Of a stretch of DNA of 10,469 nucleotides, positions 1 through 6,104 are shown piece after piece. The DNA is from an uncultured Clostridia bacterium. GTDB taxonomy: Bacteria; Bacillota; Clostridia; TANB77; CAG-508. Under the pieces are notes generated by a model that was given only the letters and a program-made list of their open reading frames with translations, was not told where the DNA came from and ran no database searches. Both the position numbers and the translations under genes were made by a program. How positions within the stretch are numbered: the stretch's first letter is position 1; each line of letters begins with the position of its first letter. The stretch lies in the NCBI GenBank assembly GCA_947628395.1, contig CANQZP010000046.1, forward strand, positions 1 through 10,469, in the 5' to 3' direction.

Positions 1-356
1 TAGGACCAGCATTAGGTTCAAGTGGTGTAAATATTATGCAATTTGTAAAAGAATTTAATGATAGAACAGCAAATCAACCAGGAATGATTATACCAGTAGT
101 TATTTCAGTTTATAAAGATAAATCATTTGATTTTATAACTAAGGTTCCACCTGTTGCAGTTCTAATTAAAAAAGCTTTAAAAATTGAAAAAGGTTCTGGA
201 AAACCAAATAAAGAAAAAGTTGCTAAAATTACAAAAGAGCAAGTTAAAGCAATAGCAGAACAAAAAATGGAAGATTTAAATGCTGCTAGTGTTGAAGCTG
301 CTATGAGTATGGTAGCTGGTACAGCAAGATCTATGGGAATTGTTGTTACTGACTAA
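1..356 (+). CDS. rplK: 50S ribosomal protein L11, 5'-truncated by the window edge
   Basis: L11 is part of the GTPase-associated centre of the large ribosomal subunit, at the base of the L10-L12 stalk, where it contacts elongation factors and the stringent factor RelA. The reading frame is open from base 3 (GPALGSSGVNIMQF), so the ATG at 36 is internal. By comparison with the usual ~141 residues, roughly the first 24 are missing. Visible family features are the N-terminal domain remnant GPALG...GVNIMQFVKEFN, the central KVPPVAVLIKKA region, and the C-terminal rRNA-binding end VAGTARSMGIVV. The gene is followed after 57 bases by rplA, the standard rplK-rplA pairing. No promoter is in view because the gene starts outside the window. 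Identification is secure; only the start is unseen. Confidence 0.97.
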   Translation, partial: GPALGSSGVNIMQFVKEFNDRTANQPGMIIPVVISVYKDKSFDFITKVPPVAVLIKKALKIEKGSGKPNKEKVAKITKEQVKAIAEQKMEDLNAASVEAAMSMVAGTARSMGIVVTD

Positions 357-373
357 ATAAAATAAATATATTA

Positions 374-402
374 TTGGGAGAATGAAAATTCGTTAAAACC
401 AA
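374..402 (+). promoter_or_regulatory. Putative L1-binding translational operator in the rplK-rplA spacer
   Basis: Two short helices are separated by an asymmetric internal loop. The outer stem is TTGG (374-377) with CCAA (399-402). The inner stem is GAAT (380-383) with ATTC (388-391), capped by GAAA. Unpaired GA lies on the left and GTTAAAA (392-398) on the right. Ribosomal protein L1 is known to repress its own operon by binding an mRNA copy of its 23S rRNA site, which also consists of two short stems with an asymmetric loop. Here the outer stem's last bases touch the rplA Shine-Dalgarno (AAAGGAGG, 401-408), so binding would be expected to block rplA translation. The structure is seen; the L1 role is inferred from position and shape. 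Confidence 0.5.
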
Positions 403-413
403 AGGAGGAAAAA

Positions 414-1097
414 ATGAAAAGAGGAAAAAGATATCAAGAAAGTTTAAAACTTATCGATTCTTCAAAATTATATGAACCTAAAGAAGCAATTGAAGTAATC
501 GAAAAAATGCCAAAACCAAAATTTGATGAAACAGTAGAATTACATGTTAAATTAGGTGTTGATTCTAAACATGCTGATCAACAAGTTAGAGGAACAGTAG
601 TACTTCCTCATGGAACTGGTAAAACTCAAAGAGTATTAGTTTTTGCTAAAGGTGATAAAGCTAAAGAAGCTGAAGCAGCTGGAGCAGATTTTGTTGGGGC
701 AGAAGAATTAATACCAAAAATAGAAAAAGAAAATTGGTTTGATTATGATGTTATAGTTGCTACTCCAGATATGATGGGTATTATAGGAAGACTTGGAAAA
801 GTATTAGGTCCTAAAGGATTGATGCCTAACCCAAAATCAGGAACTGTAACTATGGATGTTACAAAAGCTATTAGTGAAATTAAATCAGGTAAAGTTGAAT
901 ATAGATTAGATAAAACTAATATTATTCACTTAGGATTTGGAAAAGTTTCATTCGGAGCTGATAAATTAGTAGAAAACTTTAATACAATTATGGATGCTAT
1001 TATAAAAGCAAAACCAGCAGCAGCTAAAGGACAATACATTAAGAGTGTATCAATTTCTACAACAATGGGACCTGGATTATATATTAATCAAAAATAA
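414..1097 (+). CDS. rplA: 50S ribosomal protein L1
   Basis: L1 forms the mobile stalk next to the ribosomal E site, helps release deacylated tRNA, and commonly acts as translational repressor of its own operon. The 227-residue product is close to the usual ~230. It starts MKRGKRYQESLKLIDSS and carries the family signature MMGIIGRLGKVLGPKGLMP followed by NPKSGTVT around residues 119-145, then the KSGKVEYRLDK and C-terminal ISTTMGPG regions. The ATG at 414 is preceded by a strong Shine-Dalgarno AAAGGAGG (401-408) at five bases spacing. The gene follows rplK and precedes the L10 leader, so it is probably co-transcribed with rplK from a promoter upstream of the window. No truncation or unusual residues were noticed. 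Confidence 0.98.
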   Translation: MKRGKRYQESLKLIDSSKLYEPKEAIEVIEKMPKPKFDETVELHVKLGVDSKHADQQVRGTVVLPHGTGKTQRVLVFAKGDKAKEAEAAGADFVGAEELIPKIEKENWFDYDVIVATPDMMGIIGRLGKVLGPKGLMPNPKSGTVTMDVTKAISEIKSGKVEYRLDKTNIIHLGFGKVSFGADKLVENFNTIMDAIIKAKPAAAKGQYIKSVSISTTMGPGLYINQK

Positions 1098-1103
1098 GAA
1101 TAA

Positions 1104-1207
1104 TGTAGCCAAAGACAGTAGGCATAAATTATAAGTCCTACCGAGGTAAAATATAAAAGAAGATTAAAAACTTCTATTTTGCCTTGGGGGAAAATAGAAG
1201 TTTTTTT
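1104..1207 (+). promoter_or_regulatory. Ribosomal L10 leader with transcription attenuator
   Basis: The segment starts GTAGCCAAAGACAGTAGG and contains the helix GTAGG (1118-1122) with CCTAC (1137-1141). This matches the known L10 leader, an autoregulatory RNA bound by L10 or the L10-L12 complex. Two exclusive folds can be read. In one, 1141-1153 (CCGAGGTAAAATA) pairs with 1175-1187 (TATTTTGCCTTGG) over 13 base pairs, including two G-U pairs. In the other, 1166-1180 pairs perfectly with 1191-1205 over 15 base pairs with a ten-base loop and a T run, which is a rho-independent terminator. The two share bases 1175-1180. By family knowledge, excess protein binding the leader would favour termination before rplJ; the direction of control is inferred. 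Confidence 0.9.
1166..1207 (+). terminator. Attenuator terminator hairpin before rplJ
   Basis: A perfect 15-bp inverted repeat (1166-1180 with 1191-1205) encloses the loop GCCTTGGGGG and runs into seven T residues (1201-1207). It lies inside the L10 leader, upstream of the rplJ Shine-Dalgarno, so it is a conditional terminator and not the end of the operon. The loop holds the 3' half of the competing antiterminator helix. Confidence 0.85.
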
Positions 1208-1234
1208 ATTAGTAAAAAAGTTTAAAAAATATAT

Positions 1235-1240
1235 AGGAGG
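1235..1240 (+). promoter_or_regulatory. Shine-Dalgarno that fixes the TTG start of rplJ
   Basis: AGGAGG lies nine bases before TTG at 1250. It is the only strong Shine-Dalgarno upstream of the conserved L10 N-terminus, and supports the non-ATG start. Confidence 0.8.
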
Positions 1241-1249
1241 TGTGAAGAA

Positions 1250-1750
1250 TTGGCTAGTGAAGTAATACTAAAACAAAAAGAAGAAGAAGTAAAAGCATTA
1301 GCAGAAAAAATGCAAAAATCAAATTTAATTCTTTTAGCAGATTATAGAGGAATTAATGTTGCTGATGTTACAACTTTAAGAAAGAACTTAAGAAATGTAC
1401 AAGGTGAATATGCTGTTATAAAAAACAATATAACAAAAAGAGCATTAGCTGAGTGCAAAATTGAAGGATTAGACGAATTATTAGTTGGTCCTACAGCAGT
1501 TATAACTACAGAAGCTGAATATTTAGATTCATTAAAAGTTATATATGAATATGCTAAAGAAAATGAATTCTATAAAATAAAAGGCGGAGTTATAGAAGGA
1601 AAAGTAGTATCTACAGAGGAATTAATTACATTAGCAAAACTTCCTTCAAGAGAAGTACTTATTGCAAAACTTGCTGGAAGTTTACTTGGAAATATTACAA
1701 AACTTGCTGCTGTGCTTAATGAAGTTAGCAAGCAAAAAGAAAATGCTTAA
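1250..1750 (+). CDS. rplJ: 50S ribosomal protein L10
   Basis: L10 anchors the L7/L12 dimers to 23S rRNA next to L11 and so builds the ribosomal stalk. The product has 166 residues, typical for the family. The N-terminal rRNA-binding domain shows KSNLILLADYRGINVADVT around residues 24-42 and VIKNNITKRAL near 62-72, followed by VGPTAVI. The C-terminal helix that recruits L12 dimers is the final stretch, around KLAAVLNEVSKQKENA. The start is TTG at 1250, chosen because of the AGGAGG at 1235-1240 and the conserved MASEVILKQKEEEV beginning. Expression is controlled by the upstream L10 leader. A 65-base gap separates it from rplL; that gap contains a weak 5-bp hairpin (TGGTG 1767-1771 with CACCA 1780-1784) of no assigned function. 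Confidence 0.97.
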   Translation: MASEVILKQKEEEVKALAEKMQKSNLILLADYRGINVADVTTLRKNLRNVQGEYAVIKNNITKRALAECKIEGLDELLVGPTAVITTEAEYLDSLKVIYEYAKENEFYKIKGGVIEGKVVSTEELITLAKLPSREVLIAKLAGSLLGNITKLAAVLNEVSKQKENA

Positions 1751-1815
1751 ATTTTAAAAAATAGAGTGGTGAACTTATACACCAATTATTTATAAATTTT
1801 TAGGAGGATTTTAAA

Positions 1816-2184
1816 ATGGAAAAAATAGAAAAATTATTAGAGGAAATTGATAACTTAACAGTTATTGAATTATCAGAATTAGTAAAAGGAATTGAAGAAA
1901 AATATGGAGTATCTGCTGCAGCAGTTGCTGCACCAGCTGCTGGAGGAGCAGCTGTAGCTGCTGCTGAAGAAAAATCAAACTTTGATATAGTATTAAAAGA
2001 AGCTGGAGCTAACAAAATAGCTGTTATCAAAGTTGTAAGAGATGTTACAGGATTAGGATTAAAAGAAGCTAAAGACTTAGTTGAAGGAGCACCAAAAACA
2101 GTTAAAGAAGGAGTAGCTAAAGAAGAAGCTGAAGAAATCAAAGCTAAATTTGTTGAAGCTGGAGCTGTTGTTGAATTACAATAA
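1816..2184 (+). CDS. rplL: 50S ribosomal protein L7/L12
   Basis: L7/L12 is the multicopy stalk protein that recruits translational GTPases to the ribosome. At 122 residues it is of family size. The N-terminal dimerisation domain (about 1-32) is followed by an alanine-rich flexible hinge (about 34-54, AAAVAAPAAGGAAVAAAEE). The C-terminal factor-binding domain (about 55-122) contains KIAVIKVVRDVTGLGLKEAK and ends with VEAGAVVELQ. The ATG at 1816 sits behind the Shine-Dalgarno AGGAGG (1802-1807). It shares the L10 leader's control with rplJ. It is the last gene of the cluster: a terminator follows within 25 bases and rpoB is not next. Confidence 0.98.
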   Translation: MEKIEKLLEEIDNLTVIELSELVKGIEEKYGVSAAAVAAPAAGGAAVAAAEEKSNFDIVLKEAGANKIAVIKVVRDVTGLGLKEAKDLVEGAPKTVKEGVAKEEAEEIKAKFVEAGAVVELQ

Positions 2185-2206
2185 TTATATTTAGAAAAAT
2201 AAGTTT

Positions 2207-2242
2207 AAAAAATGAAAGTAAATGTTTACTTTCATTTTTTTT
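2207..2242 (+). terminator. Rho-independent terminator after rplL
   Basis: A near-perfect hairpin pairs 2207-2222 (A6 then TGAAAGTAAA) with 2225-2240 (TTTACTTTCA then T6), with a loop of about four bases. Eight T residues end the structure at 2242. The A run on the 5' side means it could also work on the minus strand. It separates the ribosomal cluster from the genes that follow. Confidence 0.88.
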
Positions 2243-2274
2243 GTTACAATAAAATTAAATTTCTTTAAATTCTA

Positions 2275-2303
2275 TTGCATATGTTTTAATTTTAATATAT
2301 GAT
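2275..2303 (+). promoter_or_regulatory. Possible weak promoter for the prepilin-like gene
   Basis: TTGCAT (2275-2280) and TATGAT (2298-2303) are spaced by 17 bases. The -10 matches five of six consensus positions but the -35 only about three. The predicted start of transcription falls close to the Shine-Dalgarno, leaving a very short leader. A promoter is needed somewhere here because a terminator precedes the gene, but this exact placement is uncertain in such AT-rich sequence. Confidence 0.3.
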
Positions 2304-2322
2304 TAAATAAGAGGTGTGTTTT

Positions 2323-2844
2323 ATGAAATCTGAAAAAGGTGTAACTATAGTAAGTTTAATAATTTATGTAGGTGTATTATTTGTAGTCGTATTACTAGTG
2401 GGAAAAATTACTGGTTTTTTCTTTAAAAATTCTGATACAATTCAAAATCCAAATTCAGAGGCTGATTTTAATAAACTTAATTTATATATGTTAGAAGAAA
2501 CTAAAAAAGAAAATAATAGAATAAATGCAATTGGTAGTATGGTTGAAACTGATGGAAAGTGGAGTTTTATAAAAGATAGAAAAACTGGTGAAGGTGAAGA
2601 TACATATTATGATGCGCTTCAATTTTATATACATGAACAAGGGAAAGATGAGGAATATAATATTATAGGTCAGGCTGGTAATGGCATATATTATAATAAA
2701 GTAAAAATATGTGACGGAGTTAAAAAATTAGATGTTTCAAAATCAACGGGAAATGGTAAAGAAACAATTAAAATAATAGTAACATTTGAAAACGACGAAA
2801 GTTATACAGCAGATTACACAGTCAGAGATGAAAATGTAAATTAA
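2323..2844 (+). CDS. Prepilin-like protein, probable minor pseudopilin
   Basis: The 173-residue product starts MKSEKGVTIVSLIIYVGVLF: a short charged leader, a Gly6-Val7 junction resembling a prepilin peptidase site, then a hydrophobic helix to about residue 29. This is the layout of type IV prepilins and competence or type II secretion pseudopilins. The usual Glu at mature position 5 is Ser here, as in some minor pseudopilins. The C-terminal part contains GNGIYYNKVKICDGVKKLDV and a beta-rich end, reminiscent of ComGF- or PilW-type minor pilins, a resemblance judged by eye. I chose ATG 2323 because GAGGTG (2311-2316) lies six bases upstream; a GTG at 2314 lies inside that Shine-Dalgarno. No pilin assembly ATPase or peptidase gene is in the window. 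The family call is fair; the exact role is unknown. Confidence 0.6.
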   Translation: MKSEKGVTIVSLIIYVGVLFVVVLLVGKITGFFFKNSDTIQNPNSEADFNKLNLYMLEETKKENNRINAIGSMVETDGKWSFIKDRKTGEGEDTYYDALQFYIHEQGKDEEYNIIGQAGNGIYYNKVKICDGVKKLDVSKSTGNGKETIKIIVTFENDESYTADYTVRDENVN

Positions 2845-2855
2845 TAAAATATATA

Positions 2856-2884
2856 TTGAAAATTACTATTCTATATGTTATATT
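2856..2884 (+). promoter_or_regulatory. Probable sigma-A-type promoter for the 536-residue protein gene
   Basis: TTGAAA (2856-2861) and TATATT (2879-2884) are separated by exactly 17 bases, each matching five of six consensus positions. It lies in the 80-base gap after the prepilin-like gene and about 40 bases before the next ATG, so the downstream gene may be transcribed independently. Confidence 0.5.
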
Positions 2885-2924
2885 AATAATAATCTGAAAA
2901 AATAAAAAGAAAAGGGGAGGAAAA

Positions 2925-4535
2925 ATGGAAGAAAATAATAATAATCCTGAGGTAAAGGTATCAGGAAAGAAGCCTCTTAAAAAGGCAAAAGTTGGAATTA
3001 TTTCAGCTGCTGTAGCCACAGTTGCTATAATTACTACAGTTGTAGTATTATTGGTTACTGGAAAATTGAATTTTACTAAGAGTGCTAAAACGTGGAAAGG
3101 TATTGAAAAAATAGGAGAAACCTTTACAGAACCTATAGAAGATGTTGCAGAATCTTCTGAAGCAAAAATTTCAGAAGAAATGGGTGAAAAACCTATAGAG
3201 TGTTCAGCAGAAATAACAGCTTCAATAGATGAATTTGAAATAGAAGGAATGCCAGCTTCTTATGAAAAAAATTTAGAAGATATAACTGATTTATTAGACG
3301 GTTCAAAAATTAACTTAGATTTAAAGGCAGATCCAAAAGAAAAAGCGTTTTCAGGAAATATTAGTGCATCTGTAAAAGATGTAATAGATAATATTTCAGC
3401 AGAAATGGTATATAAAGACGATACTTTAGCTTTACGTTCAAAGAAAATTAATGAAGATTATATAAAAATATCAAAAGAAGATTTAGAAGATAGTGATTAC
3501 GAAGAATATGCAAAATTATTTGATATGCTTGAAAAAAGCAATGTAAATGATTTAATGTTTACTGATGATGAGATTAAACATTTTGAAAAAACATATAAAA
3601 ATATATTAAAAGATCAAATAAAAGATATGGAAATGGAATCAGAAAGTGATGAAGTAAAAATCAATGGTAAGAATAAAAAATGTACTAAGATTGAATTAAC
3701 AATTACTGATTCTGAAGTTGCAGATATATTAAATGCATATATTAAAGCTTTTAAAGATGATGATAAGGGTAGAGAAATAATTGAAGATAAAGTTATTAAA
3801 ATTGCTGAGTTATATGATCAGGAAATAGATGAAAGTGATGTAGATGATTATATAGATGAATATATTGAAAATTTAGAAAGTGTAGTAGATGAATTAGAAT
3901 TTGATGGAGAAGCAAAAATTACTACTTATGCAACAGCTTTAGCTACTTACAGAACAGACGTTGAAGTTGAAATTGATGGAAATCAGATAATTTTAGAATT
4001 CTTATATGAAAAAGATAAAACAACAATTAGTTTAAAAATGAATGCTTCTGGAGTTACTGCTAAATTAGGAGAATTAGAGATTATTAATGAAAAAGATAAT
4101 AAAGAATTAAATTTATCTGTAAATGAGGAACTTATAGGTGGTAAGTTAGATGCTGGATTACAGTTTAAGAAAGATGGTAAAAAATATGTAACATCTTTGA
4201 ATGCTGATATTGATATAAATGATATTAAAGGAACTGTAAATTTAAAAGAAGAAGAAACTAGAAATACTGATAAAAAAGATGAATTAGATATAGAGGATAA
4301 ATTAACAATAGATGTTGATGTTCCTGATTATGCTAAAGCAAAGGGTTCAATTACATTAAAGTCTAATATAAAAACAGTAAAAGATGTTGATATACCAGAT
4401 ATTAAAGATAGTAATTCTGTTAATATGTTTGATGAAGATGAAATGGAACAATATGTAAAAGATGCTAAAGAAGGATTAACTAAACTTCAAAAAGAATTAG
4501 AAAATTCTAGTTTTCTAAAAAAATATTTGAATTAA
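2925..4535 (+). CDS. Membrane-anchored acidic protein of unknown function
   Basis: I do not recognise a named function. The 536-residue protein begins with about 20 polar, lysine-rich residues, followed by one hydrophobic segment at about 23-46 (VGIISAAVATVAIITTVVVL). There is no lipobox cysteine, so it is probably an uncleaved single-pass anchor with a large outer domain. The rest is strongly acidic and lysine-rich, with many alternating short strands (such as LNLSVNEELIGGKLDAGLQF) and helical acidic stretches (such as DDYIDEYIENLESVVDELEF). It ends with an amphipathic helix containing KEGLTKLQKELENSSFLKKY. The style resembles large beta-sheet envelope proteins of Clostridia, but that is only an impression. 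ATG 2925 follows a GGGGAGG Shine-Dalgarno at 2914-2920. It has its own likely promoter and a clear terminator, so it is probably a single-gene unit. Confidence 0.75.
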   Translation: MEENNNNPEVKVSGKKPLKKAKVGIISAAVATVAIITTVVVLLVTGKLNFTKSAKTWKGIEKIGETFTEPIEDVAESSEAKISEEMGEKPIECSAEITASIDEFEIEGMPASYEKNLEDITDLLDGSKINLDLKADPKEKAFSGNISASVKDVIDNISAEMVYKDDTLALRSKKINEDYIKISKEDLEDSDYEEYAKLFDMLEKSNVNDLMFTDDEIKHFEKTYKNILKDQIKDMEMESESDEVKINGKNKKCTKIELTITDSEVADILNAYIKAFKDDDKGREIIEDKVIKIAELYDQEIDESDVDDYIDEYIENLESVVDELEFDGEAKITTYATALATYRTDVEVEIDGNQIILEFLYEKDKTTISLKMNASGVTAKLGELEIINEKDNKELNLSVNEELIGGKLDAGLQFKKDGKKYVTSLNADIDINDIKGTVNLKEEETRNTDKKDELDIEDKLTIDVDVPDYAKAKGSITLKSNIKTVKDVDIPDIKDSNSVNMFDEDEMEQYVKDAKEGLTKLQKELENSSFLKKYLN

Positions 4536-4547
4536 TAATATAAAAAC

Positions 4548-4585
4548 AAAAGACATAATCTATGAAAAAGATTATGTCTTTTTAT
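4548..4585 (+). terminator. Rho-independent terminator after the 536-residue protein gene
   Basis: A perfect 13-bp inverted repeat, AAAAGACATAATC (4548-4560) with GATTATGTCTTTT (4570-4582), has a nine-base loop and is followed by further T residues. It begins 12 bases after the stop codon. Confidence 0.88.
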
Positions 4586-4648
4586 TTGAATAATAATATT
4601 TAAAAGCTTTATTTAGTAATCTAAGGTGCATAAATTAGTAAGTAATGA

Positions 4649-4677
4649 TTGACAAATCTGAATTTTAAGTATATACT
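4649..4677 (+). promoter_or_regulatory. Strong vegetative (sigma-A-type) promoter for the hydrolase-comEC unit
   Basis: TTGACA (4649-4654) is a perfect -35. After exactly 17 bases comes TATACT (4672-4677), a five-of-six -10. Transcription should start near 4684, about 20 bases before the ATG at 4706, with the Shine-Dalgarno between. It is the best promoter match in the window and rules out any start codon upstream of about 4684 for this gene. Confidence 0.85.
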
Positions 4678-4705
4678 TTCATGTATAAAGAAAAGAGAGG
4701 TTTTT

Positions 4706-6091
4706 ATGAATATAAATAAAAAAATTTGTGCTGTAGGAGTTTGCTTAGCAATTTTATTTTGTATAAATAAATCGTCTTTTGCTTCTACGGGAAAAGTAAA
4801 TACAGATGTAAATATGAGGGAAAGTGCTAGTACAGAATCTGATGTAGTTTTAAGTATTCCTAAAGATACTAGTGTTGAAATTATTGAAGAAAATAATGGA
4901 TGGTATAAGGTTAAGTTTAGCGATAAAACTGGATATGTACGTAAAGATTTGTTAATTGTTGACAATACAGGAGTTTCTAGTTCAAATTCTAATCAAGGAG
5001 ATTTAAATACTCAAGAAATGAAATTAGGTGATGAACCTACTAATACACAAGCAACTTCAGCACAACCTGTAGTAGAAGAAAATAACTCACAAGAACAAGT
5101 AAAAGAAGAAACAAATAATCAAGCTGAAGAAAATCAAGGAGAAAGTAAAGAAGATGAAAAAGAAGAAAATCAGAATTTAGGTAATAAATTAAATTCTGAA
5201 ACAATTTTATATTTACTTCCAGCATTTAATTCTTCGAAAATAGCTACTATAGAGGCTAATAAAGAGATAACTATAGTAAAAACATTGAATAACTGGTCAA
5301 ACATAGAAGTAGAAAATCAAAAAGGTTGGATACCTAATCAAAAATTATTAACTACTACAGAAGGAGTTAAGGAAGAAGAAACTAAACCAGAGGAAGCTGA
5401 ACAGCCAGAAGAAACAGAGAAACCTGAAGAAACTAAAACAGATATAAATCAAAAAGGATATGTAAATACTGATTCAGCAAATTTAAGAAATGGACCTGGA
5501 ACAAGTAATCAATCTATTGCTGGACTTTTAAAAAATGAAGTATTATTAGTTATGAAAGAAGTAAATGGATGGTACGAAGTAAGACTTACAGATGGGACAA
5601 ATGGATATGTTTTAAAAGATTTAGTGACTTTAGGTGATCCACCAGTTACATCTAGGTCAGCTACTGATTTAAGAGCAACACAAAATGCTGAAACTGTTAC
5701 TGCAGCAGCTCCTGCTGTAGATAATAGTAGTGTTGTAAATGTAGCTAAACAATATTTAGGATGTAAATATGTTTCAGGAGGAAGTTCTCCATCTACAGGA
5801 TTTGATTGTTCTGGTTTTACAAGTTTTGTTTATGCGCAATGTGGAAAAAGTATTACTAGAACTTCATATAGTCAAGCTAATGATGGAGTTGCTGTAGATA
5901 GAGCAAATCTACAACCAGGTGACTTATTGCTATTCCATTATTATGGAGGTAGTTCTATAGGACATGTTGGTATATATATAGGTGATGGTCAGTTTATACA
6001 TGCTGCAAATGCATCTAGAGGTGTTGTAACAGATACTATTCTTTCTGGATATTATGCAGATAATTATGCTGGTGCTAGAAGAATAAACTAA
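4706..6091 (+). CDS. Secreted SH3b-domain NlpC/P60 peptidoglycan hydrolase
   Basis: The 461-residue product is predicted to be an exported cysteine peptidase that cuts peptide stems of peptidoglycan. A signal peptide covers about residues 1-26 (KKICAVGVCLAILFCINKSS core). SH3b-type domains, which usually bind cell wall, lie at about 29-85, a degenerate one at about 163-216, and a third at about 249-309 (NLRNGPGTSNQSIAGLL). Acidic Glu/Pro/Gln-rich linkers join them. The C-terminal NlpC/P60 domain spans about 342-461: Cys368 in FDCSGF, His420 in IGHVGIYIGDG and His432 in FIHAAN form the expected catalytic set. I chose ATG 4706 because AGAGAGG (4694-4700) lies five bases upstream and the signal peptide begins there; a TTG further up lies in the promoter's -35. 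The stop codon touches the Shine-Dalgarno of comEC, so the two genes are probably one operon. Confidence 0.92.
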   Translation: MNINKKICAVGVCLAILFCINKSSFASTGKVNTDVNMRESASTESDVVLSIPKDTSVEIIEENNGWYKVKFSDKTGYVRKDLLIVDNTGVSSSNSNQGDLNTQEMKLGDEPTNTQATSAQPVVEENNSQEQVKEETNNQAEENQGESKEDEKEENQNLGNKLNSETILYLLPAFNSSKIATIEANKEITIVKTLNNWSNIEVENQKGWIPNQKLLTTTEGVKEEETKPEEAEQPEETEKPEETKTDINQKGYVNTDSANLRNGPGTSNQSIAGLLKNEVLLVMKEVNGWYEVRLTDGTNGYVLKDLVTLGDPPVTSRSATDLRATQNAETVTAAAPAVDNSSVVNVAKQYLGCKYVSGGSSPSTGFDCSGFTSFVYAQCGKSITRTSYSQANDGVAVDRANLQPGDLLLFHYYGGSSIGHVGIYIGDGQFIHAANASRGVVTDTILSGYYADNYAGARRIN

Positions 6092-6099
6092 GAGGTGAG
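6091..6099 (+). promoter_or_regulatory. Shine-Dalgarno that points to a non-standard start for comEC
   Basis: GAGGTGA (6092-6098) matches the anti-Shine-Dalgarno complement over seven bases. The only in-frame codon at a suitable distance is ATT at 6105, six bases further on. The next ordinary start codon (TTG 6165) is about 66 bases away and has no Shine-Dalgarno of its own. Confidence 0.7.
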
Positions 6100-6104
6100 C
6101 AAAA

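Noticed and set aside
1767..1784. Hairpin TGGTG/CACCA between rplJ and rplL as a terminator
   Set aside because: Only five base pairs, an eight-base loop and no T run.
1800..2141. Open frame opposite rplL on the minus strand
   Set aside because: It is the complement of the Ala/Glu/Lys-rich rplL codons, giving a low-complexity Ser/Ala/Thr product. rplL is certain.
2314..2316. GTG as the start of the prepilin-like gene
   Set aside because: It is part of the Shine-Dalgarno itself; the ATG nine bases later gives the expected short prepilin leader.
2822..3019. Minus-strand open frame over the start of the 536-residue protein gene
   Set aside because: It overlaps a well-supported gene and its promoter region, has no Shine-Dalgarno, and looks like reverse-complement low complexity.
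4621..4965. Minus-strand open frame across the hydrolase promoter and signal peptide
   Set aside because: It overlaps a near-consensus + strand promoter and a secure gene; no family features.
5040..5225. Minus-strand Leu/Phe-rich open frame
   Set aside because: It is the complement of the acidic, repetitive linker of the NlpC/P60 protein.
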